A DNA stretch of 12,630 nucleotides from Rodentolepis nana (GCA_900617975.1 UZAE01001559.1:1-12630), one strand, 5' to 3'. Positions 1 through 9,748 are shown, counted from the stretch's first letter. Notes: a model not told the origin generated them from the letters alone. Numbers and translations: made by a program.

Positions 1-539
1 CTTTGTGTCTGTCTCTTTTACATCTTTGAAACACCCTTCTCTTCCGCCTCCCCTGTCGACTTTTTTCACTTTGATGTTCCTCCCCTCTATATGAAGCCTG
101 AAGTCAACTTAAGGGCTAATGATAACTATTACAACGCCTGCCATTCGATATAAATGAATATTTATATTTGCCTGAGTCTGCGAATTATTAATCACCAAAA
201 AATAACTTTTATTAAAATTTTGGAACTAATATTACAAGGTTTTGGGGAATTATTCAACTTTACAATGCAACTTCTGATGTAAAACTTAAATGGAGTTCAC
301 CTCTTACTAAGTGAAGCACTTTTCGTAATTCAAATGAAATGCAGTAAACTTCAAACAAAAACTACTTAATCCTTCAAGTAATCGTCATTGATGGATTTCA
401 GTCATTATCTACATAAAATGTTCTGTTTGACATCGAGATTAACTAAAAGCTCGTTTTAGAAAAGTTTGCTACAATTTAAATTATGCAAAACGGAATTAAT
501 GCAATTTAAAAGAAGACGAAGCTCATGCATTCTTTAAAT
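1..539. other. AT-rich non-coding flank with pyrimidine-rich edge
   Basis: No gene or recognisable element is seen here. The first 90 bases are strongly pyrimidine-rich on the + strand (I count only about 19 purines), after which the sequence becomes ordinary AT-rich DNA with stops in all frames. The asymmetric patch could be the edge of a repeat or an intronic polypyrimidine region continuing to the left, but nothing in view decides this. The right limit is set by the start of the minus-strand LINE remnant. Confidence 0.6.
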
Positions 540-1100
540 TTGGGCAGTTTCGTCTCCTTGTCGGGAAAAATGCTAATGACACAGTATTATTCAACGCTTT
601 TAATATTCACCTATATATAACTCATAGTTTTTGAAACTACTGTTCAAACTCCTCTAGTTCATTAGTGAGCTTATATCCACTATTTACAAGGTCTCGTGTA
701 CGATTGGCCGACATTTTTCGTCAGTCACTTCATCTCATTTCGTTGCCGTCTTCTCACATCCATGTCTACGCAAGTACGACCAACAGTACGTTTTGGAAGT
801 GGAGATTAATAGAGTTCACTCGAGGAGCACGCCGAAATCACAATTAGTTGTTCCAAGTAACTAATTCTTTGACAAGAGTACCTACTCCTCACTGATTTCC
901 TCCCACTTTTTAACCTGTTGGGTCCACATCCTGTTCCGTCCATTTACATGCTTTCAAAATTGAGTCTTACCAATTTAATTTTTCAGTCGTGGAAATGGTA
1001 ATAGAGTAAAGCGGATTGTTACTTTATTAAAGCCTGACCGACTCAGAAATCTCTATGGCAGATTCTCCAACATCTAGCTAGACTCCCAGAACAAGCTAAG
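540..1100 (-). pseudogene. Decayed non-LTR retrotransposon ORF2 3' end (RNase H end plus C-terminal tail), copy 1
   Basis: This is an old LINE fragment on the minus strand, recognised because its reverse complement aligns with the plus-strand remnant at 2217-3030. Shared exact words include 928-940 with 2680-2692, 656-669 with 2887-2900, and 712-720 with 2836-2844. The ungapped block 656-720 matches 2836-2900 at 52 of 65 bases. Read from 944 down to 885 it gives NGRNRMWTQQVKKWEEISEE, and the other copy gives a matching stretch (11 of 20 residues). Upstream on the minus strand, around 1030-1075, a degraded string resembles the GNE-IAD end of RNase H; downstream, around 545-670, it resembles the end of jockey-type ORF2. 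Frames are broken by many stops and indels. Copy 1 carries about 55-65 bases near 775-845 that copy 2 lacks. Weak RNase H-like similarity may extend as far as about 1310. The repeat relationship is firm; the protein identity is inferred. Confidence 0.65.
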
Positions 1101-1416
1101 CTATAGCCTAGCTATAAGGGAAACAGACGTGTAGCACGGAATACGTTTATTCGGTGCGTATATTGATAGCGAAGTGTTGAGTTTGGCAAAACGATTAGTT
1201 ATCAGATAACTCTAGCATAATTCGTGTGAACATTAATAGCTAAAATATTTCTGAGTAGGGTTCTATAGCAGGATTTCTATTTGGTCATTGATGAAGTGTC
1301 CCACAAGAGAATGTCCTTTAGAGGGATCTTCTGACAGCTTAGGCAATCTATTTTTTTCTTAAACATTTTGAGGAATTTACTATCCCTTTTAAATTAATTC
1401 CCATTGGAACAACATT
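1101..1416. other. Non-coding spacer, possibly further decayed RNase H
   Basis: There is no convincing gene. On the minus strand, about 1310 to 1230, a degraded string contains a phrase like FINDQ-EIL, which may be a ruined RNase H Glu motif belonging to copy 1, but I cannot support it across the whole stretch. Short palindromic words built on TAGCTA cluster at 1075-1117, and GTTATC-A-GATAAC lies near 1198-1210. Confidence 0.4.
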
Positions 1417-1473
1417 GGGGGAGGGCGCCGAATGAACGTATTTACGACTGTGGGGGGGAGGGGGGTAGGGGGG
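1417..1473 (+). other. G-rich tract with G-quadruplex potential
   Basis: In otherwise AT-rich DNA the + strand carries G5-A-G3 at 1417-1425 and then G7-A-G6-TA-G6 at 1452-1473. The second block satisfies the usual four-run pattern (G3+ with loops of 1-7 bases) if the G7 run is split. The complementary strand is an uninterrupted C-rich strip. Two short minus-strand open frames run across it and translate it as proline and serine runs, which I treat as a compositional effect. It could act as a structural or regulatory element, or simply be an expanded low-complexity tract. Confidence 0.7.
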
Positions 1474-2216
1474 AGAGTAAAGCAACGAACATAACAGGTG
1501 AAAATCCCGTGTCGCATTTGAGTTCACAACAAGTATGTTCCTTGAGGCGTTCAAAGTTATGCGTGGTTCCACGCTTATAATGGTCCGGTGTCACTGAAAT
1601 AGTTGAATGGATGCGACCAAGTGAAAATATTTTTTTGGGTATATAGGCTTGACCCAATAAAATACGTTTCAATCATGGTGAAATGAAAACTGATACAGAT
1701 TTAAACTATGCAAAATTCACAATTATTTAAATCACAATTTGACTCCAAATTTAGCACTAGCATAACATCATTTAAATTTGAAGATGTTTTTCTGTTTTAA
1801 CTTTCAAAGGTACATAGCTTGAAGTTCACTTTGTAGGAAAAAGGGTACCTGGATCGAATCATATCCATGACATACACTGCCACTGTATGAACTTTTAGAA
1901 TCTCTCATACTCCAATTTTAAGGAGATTTTTAGCAGTTCAAGCAATAGTAACAATAATAGCACGGTATCTATTAATTTAGATTAATGTGTCAAAAATATA
2001 CGAAACTTGTTGCAACAGATACCTTGTAACCATAAAACAGCCCTAACATCATTACAGGAAAAAATAATATAGGAATCAGGGAAAAATCTGAAATATTATT
2101 CAATAATTGGTTTTTGGCAATTTAGCGGGATATGTGGGGAAGGTAATGACTGTACATCACCCTCATGGATATAAGTAGTAATTCAAATTAAAAATGTAGC
2201 ATAAACAACATATTCA
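1474..2216. other. Non-coding AT-rich spacer
   Basis: No gene is supported. A short inverted repeat GCGTGG-TT-CCACGC lies at 1561-1574. A word resembling a Pol III B box, GGATCGAATC, sits at 1851-1860 but has no matching A box or acceptor stem. The minus-strand open frame at 1442-1672 (76 codons) has no recognisable domain. This is the middle of the interval enclosed by the two inverted LINE fragments. Confidence 0.5.
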
Positions 2217-3030
2217 GCTATTTACTGACTCCATCTGTAATGAATAAAAGTTTAAAAGGTATGTGTGAATTATGTACGGGGTAATGTCTACTGAATTAGT
2301 CAAAATATTAGAAATTGCAGAGCGTTTAGAGGGAATAAGAAATCCCCTGCAATTCAATCGACATTTTTCGCTAGTTAGTAAGAGCTATTCAATGGTAGGT
2401 TTCTCACCAGAGCAGATTTAATTTACATCCCACACAAATGCAAAAGCCGGTAAATTTATGGTTTATTTCCTATGGAATTTTTGAATTATCTTTTGTACCA
2501 AGTCATTTAATGAACGATTCGTTCTATATGGCTTAAAATGCCAGATATTTTTGAATGATTAGGAGGAAACCGGATTGCCCACGCTGCCACAAGATCTCTC
2601 AAAAGGCTATTCACTATTGATGTTTCCACGGAAGTAAAATTCAAATTAGTAAATTTCAATGATAAGAAGCATATGAATAGACGGAACAGGATTTGTGTCC
2701 AATAAGTCAAGAAATGGGAGAAAGTCAATGTGGAGTAGGTATACCTGCCAGAGAAGAAGTTACTTGAAACAGCCTGCTTCACTTGCATGGTCATAGATGG
2801 GAAAAGACACCAACGAGATGAGATGATGTGACTATCGAAAAATGCCAGCCAACCTTTCATAAGGTCTCTTAAATAGTAGATATAAACTCACTAATGAACT
2901 TGGAGTGAAATGGAGGAATTTGAATAGCAGTATTAGACACTAAGAGAAATATTTAGGTGAATATGGACGGCGAAAAACAAATTAATTTCTGCTTGAAACA
3001 GTACTACTGTTAATGGTAAGGATTAATACA
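2217..3030 (+). pseudogene. Decayed non-LTR retrotransposon ORF2: RNase H domain and C-terminal tail, copy 2
   Basis: This is a ruined plus-strand coding remnant. RNase H landmarks appear in order. FTDS at 2221-2232 matches the first catalytic Asp. In the same frame, TELVKILEIAERLEGI (from 2290) matches the AEL-AI Glu motif. SKS around 2377-2385 stands where the SDS Asp motif would be. A degraded WLK-(S)H-like string at 2520-2560 is followed by GGNRIAHAATRS (about 2565-2600, another frame), resembling GNE-IAD-AA. The tail continues with EVKFKLVNF and NRRNRICVQ-stop-VKKWEKVNVE (2676-2735). A degraded HIL-EC-like patch lies near 2880-2905 and an LGEYGRRKTN string near 2955-2985, like the end of jockey-type ORF2. 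Stops and frameshifts are frequent, so it is non-functional. No reverse transcriptase was seen upstream. The minus-strand 117-codon open frame at 2507-2860 is only its antisense shadow. Homology to copy 1 is certain; the RNase H identification is by motif and order only. Confidence 0.65.
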
Positions 3031-4479
3031 ATTCAAAATAGTTTCCTAAAGTTACTCATGTAGATCGTTACAGTGTGACAACTTTTGTAAATCCTTTTTA
3101 CTTCTCAAAAAGCCTTTTGAGGTCTCAAAAATCACCATTGTTATGTCATTGGCATGATTATTCAAATTGGCATTTAGTATTCAATTATATGAAGACCTAC
3201 TACACCAACTGTGAAACGACATGGAAAGGGTTACTTCAGATTATCTATAAATACATCTTGGTAGCAATGAGATTCTGAATAAATTATAAGCACGTCAGAA
3301 AAATATCTTTTTTTCTATTATGATCATTAAATTAAATTAAATTCCCATTCCAGCTTTGTATTATTAGCTGAGAATTACCAAATAAGCATTTTATTATCTT
3401 GTTTAAAATGCTTAAAAATTAAATTTTGTTTATCTAACCGATTGATCAATTATATAACCTATTTTAATTTTCCAAGTTTTCATAAAGTTCTTTATCTTTT
3501 CGACAAGTTTAAATTCATCATTCTTTCCACCTAATCATGCCAATCTCATTAGCTCCTTCCTACTAGCCTCCCTCGGTAATAAATTAGTGAGATAAAAAGA
3601 AGAGCCCCGGTTAATCTCAACTGCTTCTTTTTTGCTGTCTAATTAATAGAACATGAGACTTTTAAACGGGAGTTAGCAGCTAAGTACGTGAAGAAAGCAT
3701 AATGAAACGGGTTGAAAAAAGGAGGAATGGGGGTGAATCAAGAAGTCGGTATGTAAGTGCTTATAATGAATGAATAATGGAATAGAGTCGATTTGCGAAT
3801 TTTTGGTCATTATAAGACACCAATTACCATGACTTCAACGCTGAGTTCATGTCTGCAAATTTGAATGACTGGTTACTCCATTACGATTTTCATGGCGGAG
3901 CCCTACTAACTGAGATGAATATATGAGACTAAAGCGTATTTTGAATGTCGCTACATTTAAAAGAATTTAGCAAAAGACATTTAAATTCACCAGATAAAAC
4001 CATGAATAATTTTTGATGATTATACCCAATGGAAATGTGTCTGATTGCCAAATGAATTAAAAGCATTTTTTAAATGGGTTGAAATGAAAGTGCACCGATA
4101 TTTGGACTAATGTCTGGAAAGGGGAATTAAATTATCATTAAAAACCTTGAATATAAATTTTAAATGAACTTTTAGTTTCGTAAATTAAGTATTGAAAATG
4201 TAAGTGAAAAACAGAGACAGTTCAAAAGTAAATTATATTTTGTGGGATTGTTGCCATGTTGGTGAAATGATTCCTTTTATTTTTTGTCTTGAAGGCAATT
4301 TAAAATAAATTTTCATGAGATTTGCACAAATTAGAGTTGCCTTGGCTTAAAAGGAATACCGTTAACCGAAACCGATATCATTATCTTTTTCTTTTTAGGC
4401 TTTATTACTGAACTTATTAGAGGACTAAATCGGTGGTTATGCACATATTTCGGAATTTTTATTACCTCGAACTCGACGC
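3031..4479. other. Non-coding AT-rich stretch
   Basis: No gene is recognised. A GTG-initiated open frame of 67 codons at 3075-3278 has no known domain. A short (ATTAA)3-like run lies near 3330-3345. A polypyrimidine tract ending in AG at 4397-4398 resembles a 3' splice site, followed by an open frame of about 40 codons, but no upstream exon supports it. I see no transposon ends here. Confidence 0.5.
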
Positions 4480-4509
4480 ATGGATATCAAAATAACATAG
4501 GATATCCAT
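4480..4509. repeat. Perfect inverted repeat, 9-bp arms
   Basis: ATGGATATC at 4480-4488 is the exact reverse complement of GATATCCAT at 4501-4509, with a 12-base AT-rich loop. It could form a hairpin. No target-site duplication or gene context gives it a role, and one such repeat is not surprising in 12.6 kb. Confidence 0.7.
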
Positions 4510-7098
4510 TCCGCCCCTAAATATTCAAAGCATGTCTACAGTTTGCACTTAATGTCTCTTACCACCAGATTAACTCATTGTGCTTTCTAATGTTACTTCA
4601 ATTGGACGGATATATCGATTTGCAATAAGGTGAATTCGCGTGAAATTTAAAATTTTCTGCAAGTCAAACCAAAATCCAAATAATTTCTTAAAAATGGGTC
4701 AATTTAAGTTTTAGTACTTAAATAAGCTGTAGATTTGTTATTAAATTGTGGTTGTAAATTAAAATTAACAGACATTACATGTTCGGAATTTATGATAATT
4801 ATCACTGTTACTGTTATATCTGGCGTTGCTCATTTAAGTGAAAGCTTCTAAGTTTAAAGTTTAACAATTCCATGGTCAGTATCTGTACAGAACTAGAGGT
4901 GAGTTCATGTACATACGACATATGTCAGTCTTTCTTTACCTTAATTAATTCATCTTTCAGTTCAACTGGCATTCGGCTCCATCAATAAGGACAATTTAAA
5001 TTATTGTGTTTATTTGAGAGCCTGGCATCACGAAATTTAACCCTTTCCAAATTTTAATTAATTTTCTGATATGGAAGCAATTCTGTGGAACAATCGGAAT
5101 AAAGGGGCATTTATGAATAGATTTGGCTGAAAATTGATCAATTTTTTTGCATTTAAATCATAGTTCCAGTATATTTACATTATTAAATATGGATGCACCA
5201 CTTCCTAATTTAACATACAAAGATGAACTCTAAATAATTTATTGAAAGAATTTGGAAAGACACCCAGTGCACTGTCTAACGCTTCGTTGGGACAATATTC
5301 ATTTGGTGTAAAATGATAAGTTGCGCGAGGAGTAGATAATCTTGAGGTGGCAAAGCATGTCCAATGAAATAATTGATATTTAAAATTATTTTTCTTAACG
5401 TACGGTTTAGCCTAATTGCATTAAATTTCATCTTTCTCCATTTCTCTTTATGCAAACAATAATATGATATCTAAAATAAGACATATTCCGTGTCCATAGA
5501 CATGAATTATATTGTCTAGCCTGTAATTCAAGTTTACCTGGTTTTTAGCATTTAAAAGTAAAGATATATATATCCACTTCTATGTCTATGAATGTAAAAT
5601 ATATCAAAATTCAATGTCAAATGAGACTTTATGAAGACCTGAAAGTTGTAATTTATCTCTTTCACTTAAATACAAGTTCAAACGAATCATGAATGCGTTA
5701 TGTTATTTGCAGACATTCTTGAAGAGTTAAAGAACTGTAATTAGAGGTTGATGTTCGGCGCATATTTACATCTATATTAGATCAAACCTACTAAAAAGGA
5801 GATCGGTCAACTTGTAAATTGAATGTTGTGTAGAAATTCAGCCAAACTCCCTTGTGCCATTATCTTGTTGATCCGAATAAACCGCCCACAACATAGAAAG
5901 TGCACCGATGGGGGCTAATCACATGACTTTCGATTCACCGAACATGGAAATTTGATAACTGATTAAATGATTGCCTGAGGTCTTCGTAAAGTATTCCCCG
6001 GTTTTGAGAAAAGATGATTTAAAAAATTAAAGCTTTTCTATCAGACTCTTGACATATTTAAAGTTATAAAGAGTAACTACTTTATACAACTCGAAATGAC
6101 AACTTTGGAAAAATAGTTATTTCGGATGGAGATCGAAATTTGTTAAAATTTATTTCAAATGGCAGGCTTTATGATATTTATCATTAGCCCAAATTTGTTA
6201 AAATAGAAAAGATTATTTTTAAAACTGTAAATGAACAAATTTGAGTATACCAGTACATAATTCAAAAGTACCAAGACTCTCATGAGCAATGTGAACTTGT
6301 TTCGAATTTGAGTTGTAAAGGCAGTGTTGATTAAACTATCATGGTATTAAATATTTGATATTACAAATTAAATCGCAATCATGGCACTGTAATGCATGAT
6401 ATTAGGTCTGTTAGTTGCTAAATGCCATGCAGTATCAATTATTCACCTCATATACAGAAAGATATGATTCGTTAAATTAGAAATACTAGCTACTATGAAC
6501 AAATGTAAAATGTAAGAATTGAATATCGGTATTAAGCAACGGCTGCAAAACCAGGAGAAAAGTTGCCAATTTTGTCACTCGAATCCAAAAAAACTACAAC
6601 TGAAGTGTCTTACATTCCTTGTCCTTGCTCGCATTGCTTTTTACAAATCGCATTCACTTTCATTGTCAGTTGGACCTTTTGTCAATCGATATCATATGCT
6701 TTCTATTTTGAAAAAAATGCAAGTCGTCGTATTAGCGTGAGTAATAATGAGAAAACCTTAACGGGCAGCGCACATTGAACAGGATTCCTTAATTACATTG
6801 CATAACAGATAAAAAGACAATTTTAAGCATAAAGAATATTTTTACATTGTTTTAAAATTGACGATAAAGGAGACAATTGTAACTGTTCAGTTGTGCACTT
6901 TTATACGCATAACTCTTCTATGCTGTTGAATTACTGGAATATTTGTTCTGGTGCCGTCCAGATGTCTGTCCACAGAGTGTCACCAGGGTAGAGTTCACTC
7001 AGACCTCAAGAGAAAAGAAAGCATGCCAGTTAGTGGGCAAAACAGAAAACTCACACAAAATGGTGAGAAAGAAATTAGAGTAACACTTTGACATGTTT
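4510..7098. other. Non-coding AT-rich stretch
   Basis: No gene is supported. A consensus-like splice donor (GAG|GTGAGT, GT at 4899-4900) is followed 60 bases later by an acceptor-like site (AG at 4959-4960); see findings. A short repeated word, AAATTTGTTAAAAT, occurs at about 6137 and 6191. Two overlapping open frames at 6519-6778 (73 and 71 codons) show no domain. A locally GC-richer patch at 6930-7088 holds a 53-codon stop-free frame with no recognisable content. Confidence 0.5.
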
Positions 7099-7116
7099 AT
7101 TAATTCAAGAATTAAT
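7099..7116. repeat. AT-rich palindrome, 8-bp arms
   Basis: ATTAATTC at 7099-7106 pairs perfectly with GAATTAAT at 7109-7116 around a central AA. It is short and low in complexity; no function is implied. Confidence 0.6.
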
Positions 7117-7731
7117 TAATAACAAATTTACGTTTTTATTAGAGTATCAAATAAATATTGGTCCTCAGTGGAGAAATTAAGAAATTTTTACTTAAACCTG
7201 AACTGAATATATAATTATAAGGTATTGCAAGTTGTTAATGAACGCAAAAACGGACGTTTCTACATTACTTTTTACTTTTGAATGCAATTTGTAACAATTT
7301 TATTGAAGAGGTGGGTTTTTCTGACCTCTTTTGGTGCACGAGCCAGCATGCGTTCGCATTTAAATTCGATAGGAATGATCTGACGAATATGGCTTTGTTT
7401 CAAAGGCTCCTTTTCGAGAAAAATGCATTATCCACCTACATTCTTATTAATTTAAATAACTGAAGTTGACGCATCGTCTAAGTGTGTAGACTATTACATG
7501 CAAACACATTAATTCACTCCATTCAGACTTGACATATATGAACTGTGTGAGCAATATTTGTTTAAATATGATGATGAAATGAAATGAGTGACAGAAACAA
7601 CTGCTCAGTAGCAATTTGTTTTTGTATAATTCAAGCAAACAGACTTACCTCCATGTGGTGCACCCTGGACAACGTATCTTCGTACGGCAAAAAAGTCTAT
7701 CACTCGGGATTTGATTTGACTTCGATTTATT
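7117..7731. other. Non-coding stretch before the endonuclease remnant
   Basis: No gene is supported. A TTG-initiated 61-codon frame at 7278-7463 and its partial antisense neighbour at 7447-7638 show no known domain. The last 80 bases or so (about 7650-7731) are richer in GC and could belong to the 5' part of the retrotransposon that follows, but the frame that continues into the endonuclease has a stop at 7717-7719 and I cannot place the element boundary. Confidence 0.45.
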
Positions 7732-7869
7732 ATGATTAGCTTGAAAAAAGGCTATAAGAGAAATCGCCCTCGTCAGGGCGAATCACAACGTCTGCTGATC
7801 CTCCTGTGGAATGCTGGAGGGATGTCACTGGACCAAATGATCCAAGTACAGAAAATCCTACAAGCCTTT

Positions 7870-8212
7870 GATGTAGACATATTCACAATTTTAGAAGCAA
7901 ACATTTCGGATGAAACCCCTTTTCACAATTATGGAAGCAAACATTTCGGATGACAAACAACCAATTCCCAGGTTACACCCTGTACCTTCTACCTAAATAA
8001 ATTCTCAGGTTACACCCTGTACCTTCTACCTAAATACCGGGGCAAACATTTCGGATGACAAACTGAAGTACTACCAATTCATATCATTTAGTGATGTAGC
8101 CATTTTCACAATTTTAGAAGCAAACATTTCGGATGAAAATCTGAAGTACTACCAATTCCCAGGTTACACCCTGTACCTTCTACCTAAATACCGGCAAGTT
8201 GCAAGTGAAATT
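7870..8212 (+). repeat. Mosaic array of partial duplications inside the endonuclease fragment
   Basis: Segment A (core GCAAACATTTCGGATGA) occurs four times, with cores starting at 7897, 7937, 8042 and 8120. Segment B (core GGTTACACCCTGTACC) occurs three times, starting at 7971, 8008 and 8162. Only the last A-B pair (8093-8212) has the order expected of the parent gene with nothing missing. The first two A copies are 40 bp apart, A3 and A4 are 78 bp apart, and B1 and B2 are a 37-bp tandem. A2 to B1 has lost about eight bases. The copies are nearly identical, so the duplication is recent relative to the decay elsewhere in the window. It looks like repeated template switching or slippage, or possibly an assembly artefact. 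Confidence 0.9.
7965..8038 (+). repeat. 37-bp direct tandem repeat (two units)
   Basis: Units begin at TTCCCAGG (7965) and TTCTCAGG (8002) and run through the same GGTTACACC...CCTAAATA string. The first unit ends in a TAA codon (7998-8000) in its coding frame; the second continues to CCGG. It is part of the larger mosaic. Confidence 0.85.
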
Positions 8213-8227
8213 CGGATTGCCATTTAA

Positions 8228-9713
8228 AAAATTCGATTGAAAGCAGATTCGAACATTTATCAATTTATTCTTGCTCATATTTCCACTCATTAGATTAGAA
8301 CGCATAAATAGCATATATGAAAGTGAGTAATAATTGAAATTCAGTCAATTTCGTTACATACAACTACTGTTCCAACCATTTTTTCCATAGCAAAATTTTG
8401 TGTAATTACTCGCTTAATCATCCACTGGAAGACATAATAGCAGGTCTGTTTGTGCTCCATTGTTTTTCACTGACAGGATACACGATTCATATATAATATG
8501 AAGAATGAAATGATGGATATTAATCTTAGTAAACAAAAAATATAGTTCATAGGTGAGATATCGTAAACGACACTGTAATAACTGTGGAATAGATGAATGC
8601 ATATTAGACAAATCGAAATGGCATTCAGAGTTTTAGGGATAAACCACTACCATAAATATATAACTGAATTTAGGCAATAGTTGAGTGCCTAAATATCGTA
8701 ATGTTGTCATGTTCATCAGCTAAGACAGAGGCAGGGGATCAGACGTCCAACAGGGCAATCGTAATAGTTAACTTTAGTCAATAAAAGGAGTGGAATGACT
8801 TGGGTTTTGCTTCTTGGAAATTCAACAACACTACACCAAAACCACGGATGCACGTTGGAACACGTTTTTTTCAAGTAAGCTTTAAGATCCTTTTTAGGCA
8901 ATATTTTAAGCTGAATAGTTACCCAGAAATCTGAGCTACCATTACCCCAAATATGATATATTTCAATTATTCAACTCCTAAATACCATCTATCTATTCCT
9001 ATAGCTATAGAAAGAAAACAAATAAAAATAAACTCCTCTGGAATTACAAAATTAATACATTAGTTTAAAACCGCTTATTCAAATTATGTTGGGCGATTTG
9101 GACCCATACCGATTTGAGTTATTTTGAGAGTAATTGTATTTATAATTTATATTCATCAATTTCAAATCATATATACAACTTCCTCATTTTGGAAGCAACT
9201 TCAAGTAAAATCTTATTTTCTTTGTCATAAGGGTTTAAACAGAAGGAAACGGTTTCAAAAGTTTCAAGAAATGCTTATTGAAAACAAATCAAACCTACTC
9301 TGGCTTCCTAATGCAATTGTCCATTAAAATTGCCCATTCAAACATGCAAAAGAAGAATTTCTAAATGCTCAAATACTTTCAAATGAAATTAAATAATCGA
9401 TGTAGAATTTGCTAACCAACAAAGGCTAAGATCCTTTAAAAGTCCTGTCTATGGAACTTGAAATAATTTTTCCTCAGTTGATATTCCAATGAGAAAAATT
9501 TCAGGTATTAGTCTCAAACTGATAACGCCTAGTTTCATATATTGGAATGATGTCTAAATGGCAAATCAAAATATTTTAATTCCAAGTTTATTAGCAATGT
9601 TAGAGCTACAAAATAGAGTGTCCTCTTGTCAATAATGTTCTTCCTGCTTGCAAAAGCCGTCAAAAAATTAAATTGATTGAGAAGAAATCGTAAAAGGAAC
9701 CTTGAACGTAACA
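8228..9713. other. Non-coding AT-rich stretch
   Basis: No gene is recognised. Homology to the endonuclease fragment ends at about 8212. Short frames at 8414-8611 (minus), 8716-8901 (minus) and 9124-9327 (plus, TTG start) have no known domain, and their lengths are expected by chance. No reverse transcriptase remains were seen. Confidence 0.5.
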
Positions 9714-9748
9714 TTTCCGGGAGCGAACTGTCAAACCTATCCCGGAGA
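9714..9748. repeat. GC-rich hairpin in AT-rich DNA
   Basis: TCCGGGA at 9716-9722 pairs exactly with TCCCGGA at 9740-9746, and a T-G and a T-A pair extend the stem outward; the loop is 17 bases. No run of T follows and no adjacent gene gives it a role. Confidence 0.6.

Larger units (their letters stand above)
7732..8227 (+). pseudogene. Jockey-like non-LTR retrotransposon ORF2, N-terminal endonuclease fragment (scrambled)
   Basis: The start of an apurinic-type (APE, exonuclease-endonuclease-phosphatase fold) endonuclease is visible. That domain nicks the target DNA to prime reverse transcription. From ATG 7732 the frame reads a basic leader (KKGYKRNRPRQGE), then LLILLWNAGG with the presumed catalytic Asn at 7810-7812. 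It continues with DVDIFTILEANISDE and the presumed catalytic Glu at 7894-7896, and stops at 7951. The continuation, LKYYQFPGYTLYLLPKYRQVAS, is found in a different frame at 8141-8206, after repeated partial copies of the same segment (see the array). Frame 7997-8224 is open for 76 codons and ends in TAA 8225-8227. The rest of the endonuclease and all of the reverse transcriptase are missing, so this is a dead 5' fragment. Assignment to a jockey-like clade of spider type is by recognition, not search. Confidence 0.85.

Noticed and set aside
611..620. TATATATAA resembling a TATA box
   Set aside because: It lies within the minus-strand LINE remnant, and no initiator stands at the usual spacing; such words are common in AT-rich DNA.
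665..847. 60-codon plus-strand open frame (GTG start)
   Set aside because: It is antisense to copy 1 of the old LINE fragment and has no recognisable content.
1442..1672. 76-codon minus-strand open frame and an overlapping one at 1348-1572
   Set aside because: No domain; the proline- and serine-rich parts come from the C-rich complement of the G tract.
1851..1860. B-box-like word suggesting a tRNA or SINE
   Set aside because: No A box at the right distance, no acceptor stem and no cloverleaf.
2507..2860. 117-codon minus-strand open frame, the longest in the window
   Set aside because: It lies antisense to the decayed RNase H and ORF2 tail, shows no known domain, and an open frame of this length has a fair chance of arising in 12.6 kb of AT-rich DNA.
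4086..5909. 14-base word GAAAGTGCACCGAT repeated at 4086-4099 and 5896-5909
   Set aside because: The flanks do not align, and one shared word of this length is compatible with chance.
6519..6778. Two overlapping plus-strand frames, including a short ATG at 6717 followed by hydrophobic codons and a GTGAGT donor-like site
   Set aside because: I considered a signal-peptide first exon, but it would rest on seven codons with no downstream exon or promoter seen.
7278..7463. 61-codon plus-strand open frame with a protein-like appearance
   Set aside because: TTG start, no recognisable family, and a length expected by chance.
8716..8901. 61-codon minus-strand open frame
   Set aside because: I looked for transposase or RT motifs and found none.
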